64,000 nucleotides of DNA from contig NZ_KI519477.1 in the NCBI RefSeq assembly GCF_000482725.1, forward strand, positions 28,787-92,786, read 5' to 3'. Below, piece by piece: positions 17,682 through 26,928 of this stretch. A program made the position numbers and the translations under genes. Position 1 is the first letter of the stretch. Every line of letters begins with the position of its first letter. The notes under the pieces were generated by a model that saw only the letters and a program-made list of their open reading frames with translations, searched no databases and was not told the origin of the DNA. The stretch is from Psychromonas arctica DSM 14288. GTDB lineage: Bacteria; Pseudomonadota; Gammaproteobacteria; Enterobacterales; Psychromonadaceae.

Positions 17682-18801
17682 GCCGCTAACATCTGTGCCA
17701 ACACAACCGATTTATTATATTGGTTTAATGTCTGGCACTAGCTTAGATGCGATCGACGTTGCTTTATGCCAACGCCAAGGAAGTCACTTTGAACAAGTTG
17801 CCGGCACCGCGGTAGCACTAGCACCATCATTACGTGAGCAATTACTCACCATCTGCAATGAAAAAAAGGTGACCTTACAAACATTAGGTGAAGTGGACCA
17901 TCAATTTGCTTTAGCTTGTGCAGAAGCAGTGCTTGAGCTGTTGAATATTCACAACATAGAAGCCAGTAATATCACAGCTATCGGCAGTCATGGGCAAACT
18001 ATTTTCCACTCACCCGATACTCACTACGCTTTCACACAACAAATTGGTGATGGCAATTTAATTGCAGCTAAAACACAGATCCCCTGCGTAGCTGATTTTA
18101 GAAGAATGGACATGGCCTATGGTGGTCAAGGAGCGCCGTTAGTTCCAGCTTTTCATCAGGCTTTATTTGCACAAGAAAAGCAACAACGCGTGATCCTTAA
18201 CATTGGTGGCATTGCTAATATTAGTATTCTCAATGGGACTGAACATGCTTTTGGCTATGATACCGGCCCAGGTAATATGTTGATGGATGCTTGGATCCAT
18301 TTACATCACCAACAAGCCTTTGATAAAGACGCTTGGTTTGCTGCCACTGGTAAAGTTAATCAACGCTTATTAGACATTTTATTAAACGATCCTTACTTTG
18401 CATTAAGCGCCCCGAAAAGTACTGGTCGAGAAAAATTTAACCTAAATTGGTTACAACAAAAATTAACCACGCAAGTAATAAGTAAAGAAGATGTGCAACG
18501 CACCTTATTAGAATTTACTGCGGTGACAATTTGTGACCAAATAAAGCAACAAAGTGAAGGATGTGATGTTTACGTGTGTGGAGGCGGTGCACTTAACCCA
18601 TTATTAATGCAGCGTTTAAAAGACTTAATGCCAGAGCATAAAATACAAACAACACAAGCTTTAGCAATTGATCCAATGTATGTAGAAGCAGTGGCATTTG
18701 CTTGGTTGGCTGAGCAGCGTATATTAGAAAAGACGGTACCATTAAAAGCAGTAACTGGCGCACAACGAGATGCGATTCTAGGCTGTGTCTACTTACCTTA
18801 A
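17671..18801 (+). CDS. anmK: AnmK: anhydro-N-acetylmuramic acid kinase
   Basis: AnmK phosphorylates and opens 1,6-anhydroMurNAc during cell-wall recycling, giving MurNAc-6-phosphate. Motifs are YIGLMSGTSLDAIDVAL near the N-terminus, GQTIFHSP, ADFRRMDMAYGGQGAPLVP, NIGGIANIS, GYDTGPGNMLMDAW and VCGGGALNP. The start is uncertain: GTG 17671 (11-bp overlap with hemN, 376 aa) is chosen; GTG 17695 and ATG 17629 are alternatives and none has a clear ribosome site. The overlap suggests coupling to hemN, although the pathways are unrelated. Confidence 0.93.
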   Translation: MSSKPLTSVPTQPIYYIGLMSGTSLDAIDVALCQRQGSHFEQVAGTAVALAPSLREQLLTICNEKKVTLQTLGEVDHQFALACAEAVLELLNIHNIEASNITAIGSHGQTIFHSPDTHYAFTQQIGDGNLIAAKTQIPCVADFRRMDMAYGGQGAPLVPAFHQALFAQEKQQRVILNIGGIANISILNGTEHAFGYDTGPGNMLMDAWIHLHHQQAFDKDAWFAATGKVNQRLLDILLNDPYFALSAPKSTGREKFNLNWLQQKLTTQVISKEDVQRTLLEFTAVTICDQIKQQSEGCDVYVCGGGALNPLLMQRLKDLMPEHKIQTTQALAIDPMYVEAVAFAWLAEQRILEKTVPLKAVTGAQRDAILGCVYLP

Positions 18802-18918
18802 AACTATCTATCTAAAATTACTTACCTTAATAACTTGCTTACTTCAACAACCACGACGCCATAAGCGAAACGCAGGACATAGCAATATTGTTAAAGATAG
18901 TTACCTCCCTTGCTATTA

Positions 18919-19164
18919 TTAAAGTTTTTTACTTCCTTTCCACCGATAGAAACTCCAAGCACTTAAATGTGCGACCATCAATAATCCTAAACTACCTAGA
19001 AACATGATAAAAGCAACACGTTGCACCGCTGGTAGTGTATTAATATCAAACCAATAATAAATACTGCCCGTCACTGCCAACAAGATAAAATTCATCCACA
19101 TACATTGTGTACAACGACCTAATTTTTGCTTAATCAGTGCTGTGGTACAAACATCACAAGACAT
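18919..19164 (-). CDS. DUF3624 family small membrane protein
   Basis: The 81-aa protein starts with a cysteine-rich segment (Cys3, Cys6, Cys18, Cys21 in SCDVC and RCTQC), which may bind a metal, followed by two membrane segments (about 24-41 and 50-70). The KQKLGRC motif and the layout match DUF3624 proteins of Vibrio-type bacteria. No function is known. It lies next to the IS4-type insertion, which begins 86 bp upstream of its start and could affect its promoter. Confidence 0.65.
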   Translation of the reverse strand: MSCDVCTTALIKQKLGRCTQCMWMNFILLAVTGSIYYWFDINTLPAVQRVAFIMFLGSLGLLMVAHLSAWSFYRWKGSKKL

Positions 19165-19240
19165 ATATTACCTCTATTTCAATGACGTTATTAGTCGACA
19201 TCTATTCGCCCCCATCAGTGATAGCGACCTATAAAAAGCC

Positions 19241-19250
19241 CCCTATTATA
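19241..19250 (+). repeat. Target site duplication, left copy
   Basis: CCCTATTATA directly precedes the left inverted repeat of the IS4-type unit and recurs at 21057-21066 directly after the outer right end. Its 10-bp length fits the IS4 family. Confidence 0.85.
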
Positions 19251-19343
19251 TAATGCCGATCGTTTAAGGATCTGTTAAGAAAACTTGAACGATCTTACAG
19301 ATAGATCATAATCCTCAATCTTATTAAAGGTTGGGGATTTTTT

Positions 19344-20675
19344 TTGTTTAATCAAGAAATGGAATTAGTTTATGAGTCATTTGAAAATAAAGATTCATAC
19401 AACAATGTTTTAACTGCTATCGATACAAAATGGATCGAAGAGGCATTGTTTAAAACACAAAAAGCAAGTATTCGGCGCCGGCGTTTACCCGCTGAACAAG
19501 CTGTATGGCTCATCATTATGATGGGCTTGATGCGCAACCATTCTATTAAAGAAGTTTGTGGGTCCTTAGATATTGCCCTGCAAATAAATCCAGATGAAAT
19601 TTACTCTCATGTTGCTCCTAGCGTATTAACAGACTGTCGCAAACGCCTAGGCGAATCACCCATGAGTTATCTGTTTAGTACGACGTGCGCGGCATGGCAT
19701 AAGACCATTATTTCTCAACCACATTCATTAGGGCTAAATTTACTCGCAGTCGATGGCACTACATTTAGAGCTCAAGACACACCTGAAAATAGAGCTGAAT
19801 TTGGTTTTATTTCAAAAAATCATCCTGTATACCCTCAATTACGTATGGTTTCTTTACACTCAACCCATACTCGCATGTTACTTGGAGCCGCCTTTGATAG
19901 CTGTGACATAGGTGAAATAACGTTAGCAAAGCGCTTGCTGACAGATATACCCGATGACTCCTTAACGTTATTTGACCGATGTTATTTTTCAGCTGACTTA
20001 ATGCTAAATTGGCAACAATTTGGCATTAATGCTCACTGGTTGACGCCCGTAAAAAAGAATTTGAGATATGAAGTTATTAAGCGATATGCCGATAATGACT
20101 TACTGATTGAAATGCCTGTTTCTCCACAGGCGCGTGCCAAAAATCCAACGTTACCAGAAACTTGGCAAGCTAGGATGATTTGTTATAAGCAACCCAAAGG
20201 GGAAATTAAAGGTTTTATTACTTCACTCATTGATCCCGAGCTTTATACCATGGAGGCATTGTTAACTGTTTATTGGGAACGTTGGGAAATAGAGCAGAGC
20301 TTTGGTGAACTTAAAAATAACCAACTCAATGGCGAAATAACCTTACGAAGTCGGTTTCCAGAAGGGGTAAAGCAAGAGTTGTGGGGAGTGTTGCTTGGTT
20401 ATAATCTAATTAGGCTTGAGATGGTAAATATAGCTCAAGAAGCAAACGTTGAACCTACTCGTATTAGCTTTACCTCAGCTATTTGTATAATAGATATGCA
20501 AATTCGAGGCTACGCTTTATCAGGCGATGGCACTATTCCCAAAAAACTTCGACTTATGCGAGAAGATGTTAAGCATTTTATTCTGCCTAAAAAAAGAAAA
20601 CACCGAACGTTTTCACGTTCAGTGCTATATATACCATCAAGGTATCCGTTAAGATATAAGCCTAAAATCTCTTAA
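19344..20675 (+). CDS. IS4-family DDE transposase
   Basis: The 443-aa transposase has the IS4 DDE core: first Asp in LLAVDGTTFRAQD, second Asp in LTLFDRCYFSADL, and the Y-R-E-K signature YWERWEIEQSFGELK with the catalytic Glu. Length and terminal repeats match the IS4 group around E. coli InsG. The frame is open from TTG 19344 with no internal stop, so the gene looks functional; an ATG at 19359 is an alternative start. It fills the IS from 93 bp inside the left end to 13 bp before the inner right end. Confidence 0.93.
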   Translation: MFNQEMELVYESFENKDSYNNVLTAIDTKWIEEALFKTQKASIRRRRLPAEQAVWLIIMMGLMRNHSIKEVCGSLDIALQINPDEIYSHVAPSVLTDCRKRLGESPMSYLFSTTCAAWHKTIISQPHSLGLNLLAVDGTTFRAQDTPENRAEFGFISKNHPVYPQLRMVSLHSTHTRMLLGAAFDSCDIGEITLAKRLLTDIPDDSLTLFDRCYFSADLMLNWQQFGINAHWLTPVKKNLRYEVIKRYADNDLLIEMPVSPQARAKNPTLPETWQARMICYKQPKGEIKGFITSLIDPELYTMEALLTVYWERWEIEQSFGELKNNQLNGEITLRSRFPEGVKQELWGVLLGYNLIRLEMVNIAQEANVEPTRISFTSAICIIDMQIRGYALSGDGTIPKKLRLMREDVKHFILPKKRKHRTFSRSVLYIPSRYPLRYKPKIS

Positions 20676-20688
20676 CCGAACGGCATTA
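20619..20688 (+). repeat. 70-bp IS right end, inner copy
   Basis: This segment contains the last codons of the transposase gene and the right inverted repeat. It is identical base for base to 20987-21056, 368 bp downstream. Confidence 0.9.
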
Positions 20689-20781
20689 GTTCACCCCAGT
20701 ACGCCTTTTAGCTTAAAAATAAAATATAAAAATAATAGTACGCCTATATTCCGTCCCCATCATCAAACAGAAAGTGACAGC

Positions 20782-20844
20782 CTAAAAGTCAGTCCAATCC
20801 AACATCGGAGCAATAGAGAAACGGTTTGTAGGGAAATTTTGCAT
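20782..20844 (-). pseudogene. dusA: 5' fragment of dusA (tRNA-dihydrouridine synthase A) captured in the IS unit
   Basis: On the minus strand ATG at 20844 opens MQNFPTNRFSIAPMLDWTD, then F and a stop. RFSxAPMLDWTD is the conserved N-terminal flavin-site segment of DusA, where it normally continues RHCRYF. The match ends abruptly after WTD at about 20788, so only 19 codons remain. The DNA at 20845-20986 is probably the native dusA upstream region, and 20689-20787 is of other origin. An intact dusA is not in the window. Confidence 0.7.
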
Positions 20845-20986
20845 AAAACACCAAGAATAAAATAAAGGGCGATCAATAAGCCAAATCAGAGTGTTATATT
20901 ATTCACATTAAAGAAGTGATTGCTACTAACCTTCAACTAGCATTTTAAAAGAATAATTATAACAGAAAATGATTACTTCGACGAAA

Positions 20987-21056
20987 TCAGTGCTATATAT
21001 ACCATCAAGGTATCCGTTAAGATATAAGCCTAAAATCTCTTAACCGAACGGCATTA
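20987..21056 (+). repeat. 70-bp IS right end, outer copy
   Basis: Perfect direct repeat of 20619-20688, directly followed by the target duplication. It serves as the effective right end of the inserted unit. Confidence 0.9.
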
Positions 21057-21066
21057 CCCTATTATA
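21057..21066 (+). repeat. Target site duplication, right copy
   Basis: CCCTATTATA, identical to 19241-19250, follows the outer right end of the IS unit. Confidence 0.85.
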
Positions 21067-21161
21067 GGTTTTATTCTAACATGCACACCTAACAGTGATT
21101 CTGTATCTTGGTGTGGTTTAAGTATATACTCGTTATCCATTCAAATTTTAGGTTATTATTA

Positions 21162-22010
21162 ATGAAGTACATTGGTGCGCATGTAAGCGCTGCAGGAGGG
21201 GTTTTTAACGCCCCAAAAAATGCCCATGATATTGGCGCAACAGCCTTTGCATTATTCACCAAGAACCAACGTCGCTGGGAAGCAAAACCGCTTGATGAAA
21301 ATAGCATTCGCAAATTCAAAGCCGCTTGCAAGCGTTATAACATTAATAGCGATAATATATTACCCCATGACTCATACCTTATTAATTTAGGTCACCCAGA
21401 AGCGGAAGCTTTGCAAAAATCTAGAGCGGCTTTCTTAGACGAAATGCAACGCTGTGAACAATTAGGATTAACGTTATTAAACTTTCATCCTGGCAGTCAT
21501 CTTAAAAAGACGACCCCAGAAGATTGTTTAAAACGTATTGCAGAATCGATTAATATTGCTTTACAACAAACGACCTCTGTCTCAGCCGTGATTGAAAACA
21601 CTGCAGGGCAAGGTACAAACTTAGGATATCGTTTCGAGCAACTTGCAACGATTATTGAGCAAGTAGAAGATAAACAACGTGTTGGTGTATGTATAGATAC
21701 TTGCCATACTTTTGCTTCGGGCTATGATTTACGAGGCCACCAAGCAACTGAAGCTACATTTCAAGCTTACTCTGATATTGTTGGGTTTGAATATTTACGT
21801 GCGATGCATATTAATGACAGTAAAGTCCCTTTTGCTAGCAGAGTTGACCGCCACGCGCCCTTAGGTGCTGGTGAAATTGGTTGGGAATGCTTTGAATTTA
21901 TTATGAAAGATCATCGTTTTGAGCACATACCATTAATTTTAGAAACAACCGATGAAAGCTTATGGCCACAAGAGATAAAGCAGTTAAAACTTTGGGCTGC
22001 TTGTATTTAA
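21162..22010 (+). CDS. nfo: Nfo: endonuclease IV (AP endonuclease)
   Basis: Nfo cuts DNA 5' of abasic sites and removes blocked 3' ends in base excision repair. The TIM-barrel zinc enzyme is recognised by [13 protein letters not shown] at the start, [48 protein letters not shown] and LETTDE, which supply the tri-zinc ligands. The ATG at 21162 gives the standard N-terminus and 282 aa; longer starts upstream are not supported. It is the first gene after the IS unit, about 100 bp from its outer end. Confidence 0.96.
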   Translation: MKYIGAHVSAAGGVFNAPKNAHDIGATAFALFTKNQRRWEAKPLDENSIRKFKAACKRYNINSDNILPHDSYLINLGHPEAEALQKSRAAFLDEMQRCEQLGLTLLNFHPGSHLKKTTPEDCLKRIAESINIALQQTTSVSAVIENTAGQGTNLGYRFEQLATIIEQVEDKQRVGVCIDTCHTFASGYDLRGHQATEATFQAYSDIVGFEYLRAMHINDSKVPFASRVDRHAPLGAGEIGWECFEFIMKDHRFEHIPLILETTDESLWPQEIKQLKLWAACI

Positions 22011-22066
22011 TGGGTATTTGTTACTTTATAGCATTAAACACTTTGAAACTCATTAAACAGAGATTA

Positions 22067-22082
22067 TGCTACTAAAGTAGCA
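22067..22082. repeat. Perfect palindrome upstream of the SpoT-type gene
   Basis: TGCTACT and AGTAGCA flank two A residues, 24 nt before the SpoT start. It may be a regulator site or a weak hairpin. Confidence 0.3.
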
Positions 22083-22106
22083 CTAAAATTAAGGAAAGTG
22101 ATATTT

Positions 22107-24224
22107 ATGTTTCAAACACTAAAAGCGTCTATTCAAACCTATATGACAGAAGAGCAATGTGCCTTTGTCGAACGTGCATATCATTATGCATATGCAGCAC
22201 ATGATGGTGTGAAAAGAGCAAGTGGCGAACCTTATATTACTCACCCCGTTGCAGTGGCTGAAATACTTGCGGCGATGAAATTAGACTATGAAGCTATTTC
22301 AGCGGCATTAATGCACGATGTGTTAGAAGATACTGAGACCACCCATCAAGAACTTTCCGATGCATTTAATCCAAACGTTGCACAACTGGTTGAAGGTGTT
22401 ACTAAGCTAGATAAATTTAATTTTGAAAATCGCGAGCAGGCACAGGCCGAAAATATCAGAAAGATGTTAATCGCGATGTCTAAAGATTTCCGAGTGATGC
22501 TAATAAAACTCGCGGATCGCGTACACAACATGCGCACCTTAGATTCACTACGATTAGATAAACGTCAGCGTATTGCGCAGGAAACCTTTGAAATATTTAC
22601 ACCTATCGCTAATCGCCTTGGTTTACATCATTTAAAAAACGAATTAGAAGAGTTAGCCTTTAAAGCACAAAATTCAGCGCGTTATCATGTACTGAAAGAA
22701 GCAATCACCAAAGCACGTGGTAATCGCAAAGATTTTATTGCCAGTATTTGTGATGAAATTTCAGATCAGCTTGAGTCAATGTCAATTGATGCACAAGTCA
22801 TTGGACGAGAAAAACATCTCTATAGTCTGTATAAAAAAATGCGTAAAAAAGGCTGTCAGTTCCATGATGTAATGGATGTTTATGCATTTCGTATCATCGT
22901 TAAAGATTTAGATACTTGTTATCGCGTTTTAGGGCAAATACACCACCTTTACCAGCCTAAATTAGAATACTTTGAAGATTATATTGCGCTGCCTAAAACC
23001 AATAGTTATCAGTCATTACATACTACGCTTATTACGCATGAAGGTGTGAATATAGAAATCCAAATTCGCACTGAAGATATGGATGCCGTTGCTAAGCATG
23101 GTATTGCTGCCCATTGGAGTTATAAAGAAAGTGCACAAAGTTCTAATATAGCTGCTCAATTACAAACCCGTAATTGGTTCCAAGGTTTAACAGAACAAGA
23201 AGACCAGAATACTAACTCCGTTGTTTTATTAGAAAATATTAAACAAGAGTTAGGTAAAAATGATATTCATGTATTAACACCACAGGGTAAAATTATTGTT
23301 TTACCGGCATTAGCCACAGCCGTTGATTTTGCTTATGCCTTACATACAAAAATAGGCCATCACTGTATTGGTGCAAAAGTGGATAATGAGTACTCATCAT
23401 TAAGCCAAAAATTAGAAAGCGGACAAACGATTGAAATTATTACCGCTAAAAAGCCTAATCCAAGCCCTGAATGGTTAAATTTTGCAGCGACACACAGAGC
23501 GCGAAATAGTGTGCGTAATTATCTTAAGCAATTACCACAATCAACCACGATTCCAATGGGCAGACGCTTATTAAAACAAGCGCTGAACGCGACCAACTTG
23601 ACTGATATTCCACAAGAGAATATTGATAAAGTCATTGCCGATCATCATTTAGATGGTTTCAATGATCTATTGCATGCTATCGGCAGCGGAAAACTGTTAA
23701 GTATTATCATCGCAAGGCGTTTACGTGGTAATGCGGACGAGCTAACTGAGTCCCATCATAAACAACAAATTAGACAAAGTGCGATTAAGGGCGCTGAAGA
23801 TATTATGCTGTCCTATGCCAACTGTTGTAAGCCATTGCCAGGCGATCAAATTGTTGCTCATACGAGCTCCGGTAAAGGTTTAGTTGTACATGTTAAAAGT
23901 TGTCATAATGTAATTGGGTTTGAAAATGAACTAGATAAGTATATTGCTGTCGAATGGGACATGAACTTTATGAATCAATATGAATACTCAAGTGATTTGA
24001 GCATTCAAATGGTCAATCATAAAGCAGGTTTAGCAAGAATGTTTAATGTAATTGCTAAGAGTAATGCCAATGTAGTGGACTTACAAACAACTGCAGTCAC
24101 TAATCAAATTTATTCGATTAATGTGACATTAACAGTTATTAACCGAGTACATTTGTCACGTATTATGCGACAAATTAAGAAACTAACTGGTGTTAAAAGT
24201 GTCAAACGAAGCAATAAAAAGTAA
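22107..24224 (+). CDS. spoT: SpoT-type bifunctional (p)ppGpp synthetase/hydrolase
   Basis: The RSH protein controls the stringent response alarmone. The order is an N-terminal HD hydrolase domain with HDVLEDT (70-76), intact and so probably active, a synthetase domain (about 230-350, with DYIALPKTNSYQSLHTT), a TGS domain (IHVLTPQGKIIVLP, near 390), and a C-terminal ACT domain. At 705 aa it has the SpoT length and the start MFQTLKASIQTYM resembles SpoT. AAGGA lies 11 nt before ATG 22107; GTG 22098 is too close to that site. The usual neighbours rpoZ, gmk and trmH are missing, so this could also be a relocated copy. Confidence 0.88.
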   Translation: MFQTLKASIQTYMTEEQCAFVERAYHYAYAAHDGVKRASGEPYITHPVAVAEILAAMKLDYEAISAALMHDVLEDTETTHQELSDAFNPNVAQLVEGVTKLDKFNFENREQAQAENIRKMLIAMSKDFRVMLIKLADRVHNMRTLDSLRLDKRQRIAQETFEIFTPIANRLGLHHLKNELEELAFKAQNSARYHVLKEAITKARGNRKDFIASICDEISDQLESMSIDAQVIGREKHLYSLYKKMRKKGCQFHDVMDVYAFRIIVKDLDTCYRVLGQIHHLYQPKLEYFEDYIALPKTNSYQSLHTTLITHEGVNIEIQIRTEDMDAVAKHGIAAHWSYKESAQSSNIAAQLQTRNWFQGLTEQEDQNTNSVVLLENIKQELGKNDIHVLTPQGKIIVLPALATAVDFAYALHTKIGHHCIGAKVDNEYSSLSQKLESGQTIEIITAKKPNPSPEWLNFAATHRARNSVRNYLKQLPQSTTIPMGRRLLKQALNATNLTDIPQENIDKVIADHHLDGFNDLLHAIGSGKLLSIIIARRLRGNADELTESHHKQQIRQSAIKGAEDIMLSYANCCKPLPGDQIVAHTSSGKGLVVHVKSCHNVIGFENELDKYIAVEWDMNFMNQYEYSSDLSIQMVNHKAGLARMFNVIAKSNANVVDLQTTAVTNQIYSINVTLTVINRVHLSRIMRQIKKLTGVKSVKRSNKK

Positions 24225-24249
24225 TAAAAATAGTTAATTTTTAATTATC

Positions 24250-24288
24250 ACCTACTGCGAGTTATAAACTGCATTCGCTGCAGTAGGT
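24250..24288. repeat. Hairpin after the SpoT-type gene
   Basis: ACCTACTGC (24250-24258) and GCAGTAGGT (24280-24288) pair perfectly around a 21-nt loop. There is no T tract, so terminator function is doubtful. Confidence 0.35.
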
Positions 24289-24336
24289 TAGTTGATGTTA
24301 TATCGTAAAAATTTATACCCATTGGATTACATAATT

Positions 24337-24771
24337 ATGAAAACCGTTAAAATGATGATACTAACTGCAAGTATCATTGCGCTTGGAGCTTGCTCTTCTG
24401 AGACTCAAATTGAACCACAGAAAGTAAACGTTGAACAACTACAGCATAATTGGAAGTTGACTCACGTTGATAACATTCAATTAGCCACGATTATTAACAG
24501 TTCATTACATATAGACAGTGATAACAAAAGTTCTGGTAACTTAGGTTGTAACCAATTTTTTGGAATGGCTGAATTTAGCAATAATCAATTACGTATTAGC
24601 GATATGGGGAATACACGTAAGATGTGTGAACCATTAAAAAATGACGTAGAGATGGATGTTAGTGAAGTATTAACTCGCTGGGCAAATGTTATGATTGATG
24701 ATGAAACATTAATTATTAGTAATAAAAAGCATTCATTAACTTATCAGCTAGTGGATCCAATAACAGAATAA
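24337..24771 (+). CDS. META-domain (HslJ-like) lipoprotein
   Basis: The 144-aa protein has a lipoprotein signal with lipobox LGAC (about residues 16-19) and an Ser-Ser after the cysteine. The mature part is one META/DUF306 domain, shown by the WKLTHVD start, NLGCNQFFG and the MGNTRKMCEP segment. HslJ of E. coli, of the same family, is linked to novobiocin resistance and heat stress. A role in the envelope is likely but the function is unknown. I chose ATG 24337 because it gives a proper signal peptide; an upstream in-frame start adds 15 residues. Confidence 0.8.
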   Translation: MKTVKMMILTASIIALGACSSETQIEPQKVNVEQLQHNWKLTHVDNIQLATIINSSLHIDSDNKSSGNLGCNQFFGMAEFSNNQLRISDMGNTRKMCEPLKNDVEMDVSEVLTRWANVMIDDETLIISNKKHSLTYQLVDPITE

Positions 24772-24851
24772 TAATGACACAATTAACTTCAATTGCTTGG
24801 TCTGTGAATCACCACAACTGCGCAACTAGCCTGTTTTAAAATGCTATTTTA

Positions 24852-26525
24852 TTAACCCGATTGACTGCGTGCCATGCCTACCAATCGGGAAAAAAGCCGT
24901 TTGAGTAATAGCGGAACCAATTCAACTCCTTGCGACTCTACTGCTTCAGCAATAGCAATCCCTAAACCTGGCTTAGAATATTTGTGCACTGCTTTTTCAA
25001 TCACTTTATTGGCATTTAATCTCGCTAAGTCTTGTTTACTGTAATTTGCGGCTTTTAGGTAAACCTCTTCAAAGCCATTTTCAAAAAATAAATGTTCAAT
25101 ATCATGAGCTGGCAACACGGTTAAACGAGCATGGATAGAATCCGACTCGCCTAGCATCTCTTTGACTCGACTTGCATATTTTTGTCCTGCACTATCACCA
25201 TCGGTTAGTACATGCCATTCAATATTCAAATCCTGTGCTAATTTAATCAGTGGTTTTAAGCCACATTGTGCGAATTCAATAACCTGAATCCCTTCAACTA
25301 ACAAGTGATGACCACATAACCTCGCTAAGTCAGTTAACAACCAAGTTTCGGTTTCTCCTTCAACTAATAACCAAGCACGTGCGAATAGACTTTGTGGGCG
25401 ATTCATTCGCAAATGAAAGGCAATACGTCTTAGGTCATTATTTGAGTAATGCTTACGATTAACGGTATAACTTTTGATCATATCCGTTTTGCGCACTAGA
25501 CGTTGGATCCGGCTTAACGGAAAAAATGATAATAGCTGCGCAGAATTAGTACTGACTAACTTCTGCATGGGTAACAAGGAAAAGAAACGCCATGTGATCG
25601 CCAAATTGACAGGGTGTAAATTATTTTCAGGCTCTTCTAATAACAAGATAGGTGTCGCTCCACGACGAAGTAAGTGCTCTCCTCGCTCCTCTAAAAATTG
25701 CCCCAATACTAGTAGTAGCATGGCGCGATCTGTTTTATGCCCATCCTTTAATAGATCATTAAAACGCGTTAATGCGTTAAAGGAAAAGCTGTGATCCACA
25801 TACCTTAACTTTTCATCATTAAGGTAGTTTGGTAAATCACCATAGCGCTTGCATAGATAGTGATCAAAAAGATACACAATTGAATCACACCCTTTCTTTA
25901 ATTCTACTTCGGATAATTGCTGTGACGAACTTGTTATACGCTGAAAAATTCGTTTAATACGCGCTTCAGAGCGTGCTCTATGGCTGTTTAATAAATGTTT
26001 AACTGGTCGATAAGCTTGCTGACTATCGTTTTGCTCACTGCCTAATCGTAATACAGGAACAAAAGATATAAATTCATTCACCAGATTATTTAAATCACTT
26101 TGCGAGAAGTGCTTACGGTGCCCCTCTTGGTCTAAAAAGTGTCTGTCTGTAAATACTTCTCCGCTGCTATCCACACTGCCGTCTACTTGATAAATAATGT
26201 ATTTATTTCGATCGGGTAATGTTACCCAAGCATCGCTAATACTGGCAAAATGACGTTGTAAAGACTCTTCTGGGTATTGCTCTTTAAAGGTAAAGATAAG
26301 ATAAATATGGTTAATGATAGGTAGGTCAGAAATAGGTGGCCGATGAAAATCATCTAACGTGAAGCGATAACTTTTTTTAGCTCCCGATAAAAACAGAGAG
26401 AGTGCCTCGAATAAACTCGATTTACCCCAGCTATTCTCACCTAATAATGCACTCATCTCATGCATACTAATGGATAAGCGATTAATTCCACGAAACCCCA
26501 CTACTTCAATGTGTTCCAATAGCAT
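24852..26525 (-). CDS. ybjD: YbjD-type OLD-family ATPase/TOPRIM nuclease (DUF2813)
   Basis: The 557-aa protein has an SMC-like N-terminal ATPase and a C-terminal TOPRIM domain, as in OLD-family endonucleases. The Walker A region is LLGENSWGKSS (27-37) and the Walker B/signature region is LLLEEPENNLHP (about 294-305). TOPRIM residues are Glu389 in LLVEGETE and the LTDGDSAG segment (about 440-447). The MLLEHIEVVGFRGINRLS start is typical of YbjD. ATG 26525 has a TAGGAG site. Some OLD proteins act against phages, but YbjD has no proven role and this gene stands alone. Confidence 0.87.
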   Translation of the reverse strand: MLLEHIEVVGFRGINRLSISMHEMSALLGENSWGKSSLFEALSLFLSGAKKSYRFTLDDFHRPPISDLPIINHIYLIFTFKEQYPEESLQRHFASISDAWVTLPDRNKYIIYQVDGSVDSSGEVFTDRHFLDQEGHRKHFSQSDLNNLVNEFISFVPVLRLGSEQNDSQQAYRPVKHLLNSHRARSEARIKRIFQRITSSSQQLSEVELKKGCDSIVYLFDHYLCKRYGDLPNYLNDEKLRYVDHSFSFNALTRFNDLLKDGHKTDRAMLLLVLGQFLEERGEHLLRRGATPILLLEEPENNLHPVNLAITWRFFSLLPMQKLVSTNSAQLLSFFPLSRIQRLVRKTDMIKSYTVNRKHYSNNDLRRIAFHLRMNRPQSLFARAWLLVEGETETWLLTDLARLCGHHLLVEGIQVIEFAQCGLKPLIKLAQDLNIEWHVLTDGDSAGQKYASRVKEMLGESDSIHARLTVLPAHDIEHLFFENGFEEVYLKAANYSKQDLARLNANKVIEKAVHKYSKPGLGIAIAEAVESQGVELVPLLLKRLFSRLVGMARSQSG

Positions 26526-26928
26526 ATCGACTCCTAATACCAACCAGAGTAATTAAGTGCTTTATTCTACTTGTTAAATGTTGAGCACCTGTTTAAGACA
26601 ATCGGCATAAATTAAGAATTTCATAATTCAAAGTATCAGAAACTCACTATAAAACAATTAGTAATAGATCACACAAAAAACACAAAATAATAATCAAATT
26701 ATTAGGATATCGTCATGAATCTATCATAAACATCCTTTATACTTACTTTTATAACCACTAAAAAATAGTGGATATAAGTTACCGTTATTAGCCTCGGATT
26801 GCTTATTAGTTTCTATTATATAGCGCTTTATTTTGTACATATTAAGCGAACGGCAAGTTTAGTGGCTCGTAATAGGTGATTTCAGTAATAACAAATAATT
26901 GAATGTCCAATGAATAGAGGAGTCTACT
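26526..26928. other. Intergenic region, 403 bp, AT-rich
   Basis: It separates two divergent genes and holds their promoters. The only structure I see is CCACTA (26755-26760) and TAGTGG (26766-26771), a 6-bp hairpin with an A5 loop. No gene or RNA is apparent. Confidence 0.4.

Larger units (their letters stand above)
19251..21056 (+). mobile_element. IS4-type transposable unit with two right ends and a 298-bp passenger
   Basis: The unit runs from the left inverted repeat (TAATGCCGATCGTTTAAG, 19251-19268) to an outer right end at 21056. A complete IS of 1438 bp (19251-20688) is followed by 298 bp of foreign DNA and then a second copy of the last 70 bp of the IS (20987-21056). The target duplication CCCTATTATA flanks the outermost ends, not the inner IS, so the whole unit appears to have inserted together. 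The right end (complement) reads TAATGCCGTTCGGTTAAG, 16 of 18 bases matching the left. Confidence 0.85.

Noticed and set aside
19241..21066. Composite transposon with two complete IS copies
   Set aside because: Only one left end and one transposase gene exist; the second copy is just the last 70 bp of the right end.
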